Below are positions 25,801-32,697 of a DNA stretch of 64,000 nucleotides, in pieces (the first letter of the stretch is position 1; each line of letters opens with the position of its first letter). Location of the stretch: assembly GCF_002013895.1 (NCBI RefSeq), contig NZ_MAFQ01000020.1, positions 1 through 64,000 of the forward strand, read 5' to 3'. The notes under the pieces were generated by a model. It was not told the origin of the DNA. It saw only the letters and a list, made by a program, of their open reading frames with translations, and searched no databases. Made by a program: the position numbers and the translations under genes. Source of the stretch: Mycobacteroides franklinii (lineage in GTDB: Bacteria > Actinomycetota > Actinomycetes > Mycobacteriales > Mycobacteriaceae).

Positions 25801-27234
25801 GCAAGCAAGCTCTCGGCGGCAATCCTGTCCGAGTATGGAGTGCGGATCGATATCCGCGAGATTCTGCGCCGGGGTAGCGTCGCGAGCCTGGCCGAGCTGA
25901 TCGACCAACACATCGACAGCACTGCGGCTTCGGCGGACCGTGTGGTCGAAGGGGAGCCGATTCCGCTGCTGCCGGGCGGACACAGTCTGTATGAGTACGG
26001 AAACCCGCGCAGGCTTGCGGTGACGTGTGTTTTCCGGATTCAGGAGGGCATCACCCGTCCTGCCCTGGAGCAGCTTCTGGGTGCCGTTGTCGCGGAACAT
26101 GAAGTACTGCGCAGTCGGCTCGATCGCGACAGCATGATGCTGGTCCCGCGTGCGCGCCCGGCTCTTCGGTTCGTCGAGATCCTTGCCGCCGATCCCTTGG
26201 CCGTCGCGGGTGCCGAGATTGCCCGTGCGGTGGATCGGCTTGATCCCGAACAGGGTTGGATGTTGTCGGCCGTGTGGCTGCACCCAGACAACGAGCCAGG
26301 CGTTCTCATCCTGGCGGTACACCATCTTGCCGCGGATCCCATTTCCTGGCGGGTCATCATGTCCGAGTTGGAATCCCGCTGGCGGGCCATGACGCAGGAG
26401 GTGGCACCGGCGACCGTTGAGAACGGTATGGGCCTGCGCCGCTGGGCGAATTCGCTAGCGGCCGAGGCGCAGGATGTGGGTAGTCTGCCGTTCTGGGTTG
26501 CCCAGCTTGATGGCGATGATCCCGACATCGGTTCGCGCAGAATTTCTCCCGAGTCGGATCGGGAGAGTGAGGTGGCCATCACCGTCGAATCCGCACCGGT
26601 GGAAGTCAGTGCACGCCTGCTGAATTCCGGAATTCCGATGCATCAGCTGCTGGCGGCGGCGCTCGCGGGCACGGTGGCGCAGTGGCGTCGTGGCCGGGGA
26701 CAGCCCCCGGTCGAGCCGCTCTTGGCGATGCAGATCACCGGACGCACGGAGGGCACCGCCGGAACCGTGGGGCTGCTCAGTACGGTATATCCGTTGCGTG
26801 TCGGGGGCACCGATCCGCTCAGGATGGGGCCGCGTTCTCTGGTGGAACGGGTCGCTCGGCAGCACAGCGCGATGCCGGGGCGCAGTATCGACTACGGGTT
26901 GCTGCGGTATCTGCGCGGCGATACTTCGGCGGTACTGCGAAAATACCGCGACCCGCAAGTCCTGCTCACCTATCTCGGACACGATCTGGGATTTGAAGGG
27001 GACCTTCTTCGTCGCGATGAGTGGCTCTCGGTACTGGGCTCGCCTGTCCCCGAACCTGATTCGGCAGTGCGTCACGAGCTCGATATCGCCGTGCTGATCA
27101 TGGAGACCACCGAGGGGCCGACCATCGGAACCATGTGGCGCGCGATTCCGGACGTGCTCAGTCGCTCGGAGATCGCCGAGTTGCAATCGATATGGCACGG
27201 ACAGCTGGGAATTCTGGCAAAGGAGCAATGGTGA
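22858..27234 (+). CDS. mbtF: Siderophore NRPS, C-A-PCP-E (MbtF-like)
   Basis: Non-ribosomal peptide synthetase module of 1458 residues. Domain order: condensation (~20-430; S-A-G-Q-Q-R-I-W-F near 37, active-site region H-R-I-A-W-D-D near 160, a degenerate HHxxxDG), adenylation (~455-935; Y-T-S-G-S-T-G-I-P-K-G ~587, F-Y-G-P-T-E-A ~727, Y-R-S-G-D-L-A-R ~814, H-G-K-I-D-R ~922), carrier (L-G-G-H-S-L-L ~975, phosphopantetheine Ser), then an epimerisation-type domain (H-H-L-A-A-D-P-I-S-W ~1154). Domain order and length resemble MbtF, which adds a hydroxylysine in mycobactin. The A4 motif F-D-V-S-I-G-E resembles codes for basic amino acids. MbtE is the main alternative name. Start GTG 22858; GTG 22867 is also possible. 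Confidence 0.85.
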   Translation: MRTVSEGDVEVGVTSGGASIGLEPAAAPPLSAGQQRIWFAHRVTPALMNMCRSYRLRGDVDVDRLRAAVTAVVARHEALRMTIHAGAEGNPVALLHNDLPARWVEHDVADLAGTAQELRLGVLAQREFGAIFDLATESPLRVTVIRTGAAEYVVFVVAHRIAWDDESWSVFLADLTTAYVDGDITAPLSSLPSQDGPVGADDYWRQELANPAEPLELPGPNGSVVPTDWKAARCTARLSASVMDDIGRLAHDADTTPYAVLLAAYSALLHRYTHAEDFLVAAPVPVRDAGVQGRIGHFGNFLALRMRPHGEESFRDLLGRVRRTTLDGFAHQGVSLDRVVPRVGFAMGADSAALFCPPGIHCERAPFDGQVAYVPLGLTVQTTPDGADLVAEYLVGVLDERMTAQMLRHFGNMLDAALDDPDRPLGSLELMDGRESQWLWDASSGERFDAEPTTLGDLVAARVAAQPDATALVYEGRHYSYRETNDLANRLAHWIIQQGIGTEDHVAVLLDKSPELIITALAIAKAGAVYLPIDPDYPPDRIAHILADAQPRLVIREPVTGLDQFDVREPVDSDRVRPLTADNAAYLIYTSGSTGIPKGVTVTHRPLTEYFNWFRAEYRVSGSDRVLQVGSPSFDVSIGEIFGILSCGGRLVIPRRGGLTDVAYLTDLLNNEAVTSMHMVPSLLGLILSLPGVTQWKSLRRVPVGGEALPGPVADKFHATFDASLHNFYGPTEAVINASRYKVRGIQGTRTVPIGTPKINTQIHILDQDLRPVPVGVIGEIYIGGTHLARGYHRAAGLTAQRFIADPFTPGQRMYRSGDLARRNACGDIEFVGRADEQVKIRGFRVELGEISSAIEVDPSVGQALVVVDELPHLGKRLVAYLTPFGGHVVDIDRIRSRISAALPDYMIPTAYVVLDEIPITPHGKIDRDALPAPDTGSVAERREPETATQNQVTALFSRMLGSGVVGIDDSFESLGGHSLLASKLSAAILSEYGVRIDIREILRRGSVASLAELIDQHIDSTAASADRVVEGEPIPLLPGGHSLYEYGNPRRLAVTCVFRIQEGITRPALEQLLGAVVAEHEVLRSRLDRDSMMLVPRARPALRFVEILAADPLAVAGAEIARAVDRLDPEQGWMLSAVWLHPDNEPGVLILAVHHLAADPISWRVIMSELESRWRAMTQEVAPATVENGMGLRRWANSLAAEAQDVGSLPFWVAQLDGDDPDIGSRRISPESDRESEVAITVESAPVEVSARLLNSGIPMHQLLAAALAGTVAQWRRGRGQPPVEPLLAMQITGRTEGTAGTVGLLSTVYPLRVGGTDPLRMGPRSLVERVARQHSAMPGRSIDYGLLRYLRGDTSAVLRKYRDPQVLLTYLGHDLGFEGDLLRRDEWLSVLGSPVPEPDSAVRHELDIAVLIMETTEGPTIGTMWRAIPDVLSRSEIAELQSIWHGQLGILAKEQW

Positions 27235-28520
27235 CCTCGACATTGGCAGTGATAGGCGCGGGTGCCAAGGCGGTCGCGGTCGCCGCGAAGGCGGCCGTGC
27301 TGCGTGAGTGCGGTGTCGACGTGCCCGATGTGGTGGCGATCGAACGCCAGCAGATCGGCGCCAACTGGCAGGCGTGCGGCGGCTGGACGGATGGGCAGCA
27401 CCGGCTGGGTACCAGCCCCGAGAAGGATGTGGGCTTCCCGTACCGGTCTGCCGTGCTGCCGGGGCGCAACGCCGAGATCGATGCCCGGATGATGCGGCTG
27501 AGCTGGCAGTCCTATCTGATCGCGACCGGCCAGTTCGCCGAGTGGGTCGACCGGGACAAGCCGGCGCCAACGCACAGGCGCTGGGCCGATTATCTGACAT
27601 GGGTGGCCAATACGGTCGATATGAAGGTTGTCCACGGCGAGGTAACCGGATTGTCGATTGACGACAATCGATGGGTTGTCGGTACCAACGATTGCTCGAT
27701 TGCCGCCGACGCGGTGATGGTGACCGGACCCGGTCAACCGGAGCGGTCTGTGCTGCCCGAGCACCCAAACGTCTTGTCAATTGCCGAGTTTTGGCGGCGT
27801 TGTGCCGGTCCCACCCGCCTGACCGCGGAACGCGTCGCCGTGATCGGCGGTGGCGAGACCTCCGCCTCGGTACTCAATGAGCTTTTCGGACACCGCGTTT
27901 CGACGGTCACTGTCATCTCGCCCGGCGTGACGCTGTTCACCCGCGGTGAAGGCTACTTCGAGAATGCGTTGTTCAGCGATCCGACCGGATGGCTGCACCA
28001 CACGATGGAGGAGCGGCGCGACGCGCTGAACCGGACCGATCGTGGTGTCTTCTCGTCACGTGTCCAGGAATCGCTGCTGGCCGACGATCGCATTCGGCAT
28101 CTGCGCGGCCGGGTCGCACACGCCGTCGCGCTGGAAGACCGAATCAGGCTGACGCTGCGCAGCGACAGTGCGGGCGAGCCCTCCGAGACCGTGCACGGCT
28201 TCGATCTGGTGATCGATGGAGCCGGTGCCGATGCCCTGTGGTTCCTGCCGTTGTTCGACCAGAGCGCCCTGGATCTCATGGAGCTCAAGCTGGGTGCTCC
28301 GGTGGATGGCAATGTCTTGCAGGAATCTCTGGGACACGATCTGTCTGTCAACGGCCTTACGCCCAAGCTCATTCTTCCGACGCTCTCGGGTCTGACCCAG
28401 GGGCCCGGGTTTCCCAATCTGAGCTGCCTCGGACTGTTATCCGATCGAGTGCTCGGCGGGCATAGCAGCACCGAGCCGTTCCGTCGTGAAAGGAAAATAG
28501 TTGACTACCAACCCATTTGA
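27228..28520 (+). CDS. mbtG: Lysine N6-hydroxylase MbtG
   Basis: FAD- and NADPH-dependent N-monooxygenase that hydroxylates the lysine epsilon-amino groups used as hydroxamate iron ligands in mycobactin. The 430 residues begin A-V-I-G-A-G-A-K-A-V-A-V-A-A-K-A, the MbtG-type N-terminus, followed by I-G-A-N-W-Q-A-C-G-G-W-T-D-G. The NADPH-binding motif G-G-G-E-T-S-A-S is near residue 205. The start is ATG 27228, overlapping the NRPS stop, with AAAGGAG just upstream; an upstream in-frame start would lie inside the NRPS gene. It is translationally coupled to the NRPS and to mbtH. Confidence 0.95.
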   Translation: MVTSTLAVIGAGAKAVAVAAKAAVLRECGVDVPDVVAIERQQIGANWQACGGWTDGQHRLGTSPEKDVGFPYRSAVLPGRNAEIDARMMRLSWQSYLIATGQFAEWVDRDKPAPTHRRWADYLTWVANTVDMKVVHGEVTGLSIDDNRWVVGTNDCSIAADAVMVTGPGQPERSVLPEHPNVLSIAEFWRRCAGPTRLTAERVAVIGGGETSASVLNELFGHRVSTVTVISPGVTLFTRGEGYFENALFSDPTGWLHHTMEERRDALNRTDRGVFSSRVQESLLADDRIRHLRGRVAHAVALEDRIRLTLRSDSAGEPSETVHGFDLVIDGAGADALWFLPLFDQSALDLMELKLGAPVDGNVLQESLGHDLSVNGLTPKLILPTLSGLTQGPGFPNLSCLGLLSDRVLGGHSSTEPFRRERKIVDYQPI

Positions 28521-28716
28521 TGACGAGAACGGCGCCTTCTACGTACTGGTCAACGATGAGGAGCAGTACAGCCTCTGGCCGACGACCATCGACGTCCCGG
28601 CCCAGTGGCGCGTGGTCTTCGGTGAGGCGCAGCGCGCCGACTGCGTCGACTACGTGGAGGCCAACTGGACCGATATGCGTCCCAAGACCCTGCGCGACGC
28701 GATGGCAGGCGCCTAA
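28501..28716 (+). CDS. mbtH: MbtH-like NRPS chaperone
   Basis: Small activator that binds NRPS adenylation domains and is often needed for their activity. The 71 residues carry the family signature: N-P-F-D-D near the start, then Y-S-L-W-P, P-A-Q-W and a late W-T-D-M-R-P. The start is a rare TTG at 28501, with AAGGAAA about 10 bases upstream, inside the last codons of mbtG (20-bp overlap). Its 3' end overlaps the convergent LLM oxidoreductase gene by 4 bp. Confidence 0.95.
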   Translation: MTTNPFDDENGAFYVLVNDEEQYSLWPTTIDVPAQWRVVFGEAQRADCVDYVEANWTDMRPKTLRDAMAGA

Positions 28717-29588
28717 CCTATCTCGGACAACCGGGGAATCACCTCGTCACCGAGTCGCCGGACGAATCCTGCAGGATCGGTATTGCCTGGCAGCGGACCG
28801 CAGTTGACCATATCGACACCCAGTGCAGCCAGGCTCTCCGCCTTGCGGAGATAAGCGTCAAGATCCTCAAAAGGATCGGTGAACATCGCCACCGTCAAGC
28901 GAATCTCGGAGAGATCGCGACCGACGGCATCGCAGTGCCGCTTGAGTACTGTCACCTTGTGGGCGACCTCCTCGGTGGTGGGTGAGGTGCTGTTCCAGAT
29001 ATCCGCGTACTGAGCCACCAGCCGCAGAGTCTTCTTCTCGCCTCCTCCACCGATCAGAATCGGAGGCTGCCGGATTGGCTGCGGTTGGCAGATTGTCTCC
29101 GCCAGCCGGTAGTGGGTGCCCTCATAGGCGCCGTCGTTATCGCTCCACATCTGGCGGGTGATCTGAAGTGTCTCTTCGAGCATCTCGAATCGGTCGCGAA
29201 GTGGGGGATAGGGGATGCCGAGTGCCACGTGTTCGCGTTCGTACCACGCGGCGCCGATGCCGAACACGCTTCGGCCCTGTGACAGCACGTCGAGTGTGGT
29301 GAAGGTCTTGGCGAGCACCCCTGGATGCCGATACGTCACACCCGTGACGAGCATACCCAGGTTGATCGTGGTGGTCTGCGCGGCGAGGAAGCCCATCGAG
29401 GTATAGCCCTCGAGAAAGGGATCCTCGGCCCGGCCAACAGCTTCCATCTGGAAGAAATGGTCGGCCAGCGTGAACAGTGTGGCCCCACCTTCCTCGGCGG
29501 CGCGTGCGGTGGCTGCGAGACTGGTGCCGAGATCGCGATCGGATCCGGGGAGAAAGTCGATGTAGTGGATGCCTAGTTCCATGGTCAT
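28713..29588 (-). CDS. LLM-class (probable F420-dependent) oxidoreductase
   Basis: Luciferase-like TIM-barrel oxidoreductase of 291 residues. Family features: D-H-F-F-Q early, G-M-L-V-T-G-V-T-Y-R-H-P with the nonprolyl cis-peptide region, L-D-V-L-S-Q-G-R, G-I-G-A-A-W-Y and P-P-I-L-I-G-G-G-G. In mycobacteria such proteins generally use cofactor F420, but FMN cannot be ruled out. It starts at ATG 29588 with AAGG upstream, 14 bp after the MarR gene on the same strand, so the two are likely co-transcribed and controlled by the palindrome at 30055-30084. Substrate unknown. Confidence 0.9.
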   Translation of the reverse strand: MTMELGIHYIDFLPGSDRDLGTSLAATARAAEEGGATLFTLADHFFQMEAVGRAEDPFLEGYTSMGFLAAQTTTINLGMLVTGVTYRHPGVLAKTFTTLDVLSQGRSVFGIGAAWYEREHVALGIPYPPLRDRFEMLEETLQITRQMWSDNDGAYEGTHYRLAETICQPQPIRQPPILIGGGGEKKTLRLVAQYADIWNSTSPTTEEVAHKVTVLKRHCDAVGRDLSEIRLTVAMFTDPFEDLDAYLRKAESLAALGVDMVNCGPLPGNTDPAGFVRRLGDEVIPRLSEIG

Positions 29589-29602
29589 GGTTTACCTTTC
29601 GA

Positions 29603-30037
29603 TCAATCGGTGAGACGCCCGAGTAGCGTGAGCGCGTCCACGATGACGCGACGTTCCTTGTCGGTGAATCGGTTCTGAAGTTCCTGGGTCAGCCATTCGT
29701 CGCGGATCTGTCGATCGCTTTCGGCGCGTCGGCGGCCCTCGGCCGTCAGCGATAGTTCCGTGCGTCTGCCGTCCTCGGGATCGGGTGTGCGACAGATCAA
29801 TCCGTGATTGTCTAATGCGGCGACGGTAGCGGCCATGGATTGCGGGCGGACGCGCTCGGCGCCCGCGAGCTGACTGGTGGACGCGGGACCGTCCTTCCAT
29901 AGCCGGATCAGCACCGCTGTTTGCGACGGAGTGAGGCCGTCGCCTCCGGAGACTTCTGTGAGCCGCCGCCGCAGTCGGCTGAAGATCACACGAAGGTCGC
30001 GAGCGGCTGTCACGGCGGATTCACTGTATTGGGCCAC
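29603..30037 (-). CDS. MarR-family transcriptional regulator
   Basis: Winged-helix repressor of 144 residues. The DNA-binding helix reads S-T-S-Q-L-A-G-A-E-R-V-R-P-Q-S-M-A and the wing D-P-E-D-G-R-R-T, both typical of MarR. GTG start at 30037. It is the first gene of a minus-strand pair with the LLM oxidoreductase and diverges from a methyltransferase gene; a strong double palindrome lies between. It probably represses both directions and is released by a small aromatic or electrophilic ligand, by family analogy. Confidence 0.92.
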   Translation of the reverse strand: MAQYSESAVTAARDLRVIFSRLRRRLTEVSGGDGLTPSQTAVLIRLWKDGPASTSQLAGAERVRPQSMAATVAALDNHGLICRTPDPEDGRRTELSLTAEGRRRAESDRQIRDEWLTQELQNRFTDKERRVIVDALTLLGRLTD

Positions 30038-30054
30038 ATGCCCACTCTAATTTA

Positions 30055-30084
30055 GACAGTTGAAACTGTCCAGTTGTAACTGTC
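30055..30084. promoter_or_regulatory. Double palindromic MarR operator
   Basis: GACAGTT-GA-AACTGTC (30055-30070) is a perfect palindrome with 7-bp arms, followed at once by CAGTT-GT-AACTG (30071-30082), a second perfect palindrome of the same core. They lie between the MarR start (30037, minus) and the methyltransferase start (30110, plus). Confidence 0.85.
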
Positions 30085-30109
30085 TACTTATGATTGATAG
30101 CGTGACCCG

Positions 30110-30952
30110 ATGGGCAGCGGTGATCGTGGCCAACCGGACCACACGGCCGTAAGGACCGCGCTGTGGCGTGCCCTGCACGTGGAACTGGATCCCGCTCCGC
30201 ACGTGCTTACCGACCGCATCGGACTACGGCTGGTGGCGCCGCCCGACGACTGGCGTCAACGTCCCGATATGGATCCGGAGGGCTCCGTTGCGTCGCGTCT
30301 GGGAATGGTGTCGCGAGCCCGGTTCGTCGAGGATCTCGTGGACCAGTGGGGCGCCCGCGGGGTGGAGCAGTACGTGATCCTCGGAGCGGGCCTGGACACG
30401 TTTGCGCAGCGGCGCCCGGAGGCCGGCCGACGGCTCACCGTCTACGAGGTCGATCAGCCTCAGACTCAGGCGTGGAAGCGAAATCGTTTGACCGAGATCG
30501 GGTTTGACGTTCCCCACTGGCACCGGCTGGTTCCCGTCGACTTCGAGGCAGGCGGGTCCTGGCGAGACCAACTGGCGATCGCGGGGTTCGACGCCGCCCG
30601 GCCCGCGGTGGTGGCGTCCACCGGCGTCAGCATGTACCTGACCGGTGCGGCGATTGCCGCGACGCTGCGGCAATGTGCCTCGCTGGCGCCGGGCTCGACT
30701 CTGGCGATGACGTTTCTGCTGCCGTCGGAACTACTGGATGAGCCGGAGCGTGCGATCCGGGAGATGATCGTTTCCCGGGCTGCCCAGTCGGGTACCCCGT
30801 GGTTGAGTTTCTTCACTCCCGGCAAAATGCTGTCCCTGGCCCGTGAATGCGGGTTTGCGGACGTGTCACACGTATCGGGGCGTGAATTGATCGAGCGCTA
30901 TGTGCCCGGCACCGGATTGTCCGCCGAGGAGTTCCTGGTGGCGACCGTCTAG
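30110..30952 (+). CDS. SAM-dependent methyltransferase (TIGR00027/LCM-like family)
   Basis: Class I methyltransferase of 280 residues, of the mycobacterial group related to leucine carboxyl methyltransferases. Seen: an N-terminal A-L-W-R-A-L-H region, the SAM-binding segment Q-Y-V-I-L-G-A-G-L-D-T-F-A-Q-R (~residue 90), Y-E-V-D-Q-P at the acidic loop after strand 2, V-A-S-T-G-V-S-M-Y-L and a late E-E-F-L-V-A. Substrate unknown; small-molecule O-methylation is typical of the family. The gene diverges from marR under the shared palindrome and overlaps the 3' end of irtB by 4 bp, convergently. Confidence 0.9.
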   Translation: MGSGDRGQPDHTAVRTALWRALHVELDPAPHVLTDRIGLRLVAPPDDWRQRPDMDPEGSVASRLGMVSRARFVEDLVDQWGARGVEQYVILGAGLDTFAQRRPEAGRRLTVYEVDQPQTQAWKRNRLTEIGFDVPHWHRLVPVDFEAGGSWRDQLAIAGFDAARPAVVASTGVSMYLTGAAIAATLRQCASLAPGSTLAMTFLLPSELLDEPERAIREMIVSRAAQSGTPWLSFFTPGKMLSLARECGFADVSHVSGRELIERYVPGTGLSAEEFLVATV

Positions 30953-32697
30953 TTGGTGGCCGCCGCGATACGCCATCCGGAGGTGGACTCCTGCTGGTGC
31001 CAGAACTCGGCGAAACGTCCTCCGAGAGCGGTGAGTTCGGCGATCGAGCCTTGCTCGATGACCTGACCGTCATCGATGAACAAGACATGATCCGCATTGC
31101 GGATCGCGCTGAGCCGATGGGCGATCATCACCTTGGTGCGGATCCGGGGGTCGTTCCCGATGGCATCGGTGACCGCTGTCTCGTTCTCGGTGTCCAGGGC
31201 GCTGGTCGCCTCGTCGATCAGCAGGACGGGGGCCGGTTTGACGAGGGCACGTGCGATGCTGACTCGTTGGCGCTCACCGCCGGACAGTGCCGTACCCGCC
31301 TCGCCGACGCGTGATCGTTCGCCGTCCGGCAGACGCTCGGTGATCTCGTCGACACGCGCGAGGGTCATTGCCCGGTACATCTCGTCATCTCCGGCGGTGG
31401 GATGGCCGACGAGAACGTTTTCGCGGATCGGCCCGTCGAAGAGATAAGGATGCTGGAACACCATGCTCACCAGTGCGCGTCGCGTCGCGGTATCCAAGGT
31501 TGCGACATCGGTTCCGTCGACCAGGATTTGGCCGCTTGCCGGCTGCTCGAGGCCGGCGATGAGCGACAGGATGGTGCTCTTCCCGGAGCCAGACGGTCCG
31601 ACGATGGCGGTGGTGCTGCCCGGTTCCAGGGTGAAGTCGACGCCCCTGAGCACTTGGTCGGTGGCGCCCTCGTAGCGGAAGGTGATATCGCGGAATTCGA
31701 TGCGCGGAGCGGGAGCTTCGGCGGATGCGACGGCGTCCCCGGGTTGGTCCGCGGCCTCGGCGGTGATGATCGTGTGCAGGCGTCCGAAAACGCCCCGTGA
31801 GTTCTCTACGGCGGTGGTCAAATCGGCCAGCACGGTAAACGGCTCCAGGAAACGCACGATCACGACCATCAGGGCGACAGCCTCCGGAGCGCCGATCTCA
31901 CCGCGCACGGCCAGCACCGTCGTCGTACCCGCCAACAGGATGAGCGCGAGCTGGCTCACGATGCTGAACAGGAGCTGTCCGGGAATCTGGAACAACAGCA
32001 GCCGCATGGTCGCACCGCGCGCCACCGCGACCGCCTCACCGGCTTGGCTGCGTGCGGGTGCGACGCGACGGCTGGCCCGTAACGCGGCCTGTGTACGTGC
32101 GAACTCCAGGATTCGCTCGGTGAGTGCGCTGTGCGCCTTGGCATCCGCCTCGTCGGCGGATCGCACGATCCGAATGCTGGACATCAGGGCACCCAGCAGC
32201 AGCGGCAGGGTGATCGCGGCCGCAACCCCTAACTTCCACGAGATGAAGAACAGCCCGATCGTGAGGGCAGCGGGCAGCAGTACGGCGCCCAGCAGCGGGG
32301 TGAGCAGGTTCGCGATGAACCCCACCAGGTCGGGTCCGCCGGATGAGATGGCCTGGCGTGCCAGGGCCGTGCGCTCGGCGGTGAACCAGCCCAGCGGAAT
32401 ATGGGTAATTCGGTCGGCCACCTGATGCTGGGAGTCGTTCAGAAGCGCGAACCCGATGCGGTAGCCGATGCGTGCCAACGTGGTGTCCACAATCCAGCCG
32501 CCCACGGTGACCGCCGTGAGTATTCCGAGCCATGGCAGCGCATCGGAGGGCGTCGCACCGAACAGCGCACTCAACAGCGGTATCAGCAGTAAGCAACCGG
32601 CCGCCCGCAGCGCCGCCGAGACAAATGACAGCAGGATATAAACCCGCAGCGACCCGCGATGGCTGGATGGAATCAAGCGAATCAGGTTGGAAATCAT
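30949..32697 (-). CDS. irtB: Carboxymycobactin ABC importer subunit IrtB
   Basis: Half-transporter of the IrtAB heterodimer, which imports ferric carboxymycobactin despite its exporter-type fold. The 582 residues start at ATG 32697 (M-I-S-N-L-I-R-L), overlapping the irtA stop; a longer ORF begins inside irtA. Six membrane helices occupy residues ~20-310; the nucleotide-binding domain has Walker A G-P-S-G-S-G-K-S (~370), signature L-S-G-G-E-R-Q-R and Walker B V-L-L-I-D-E-A. The length matches M. tuberculosis IrtB (579). Iron control would come from the box upstream of irtA. Confidence 0.94.
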   Translation of the reverse strand: MISNLIRLIPSSHRGSLRVYILLSFVSAALRAAGCLLLIPLLSALFGATPSDALPWLGILTAVTVGGWIVDTTLARIGYRIGFALLNDSQHQVADRITHIPLGWFTAERTALARQAISSGGPDLVGFIANLLTPLLGAVLLPAALTIGLFFISWKLGVAAAITLPLLLGALMSSIRIVRSADEADAKAHSALTERILEFARTQAALRASRRVAPARSQAGEAVAVARGATMRLLLFQIPGQLLFSIVSQLALILLAGTTTVLAVRGEIGAPEAVALMVVIVRFLEPFTVLADLTTAVENSRGVFGRLHTIITAEAADQPGDAVASAEAPAPRIEFRDITFRYEGATDQVLRGVDFTLEPGSTTAIVGPSGSGKSTILSLIAGLEQPASGQILVDGTDVATLDTATRRALVSMVFQHPYLFDGPIRENVLVGHPTAGDDEMYRAMTLARVDEITERLPDGERSRVGEAGTALSGGERQRVSIARALVKPAPVLLIDEATSALDTENETAVTDAIGNDPRIRTKVMIAHRLSAIRNADHVLFIDDGQVIEQGSIAELTALGGRFAEFWHQQESTSGWRIAAATN

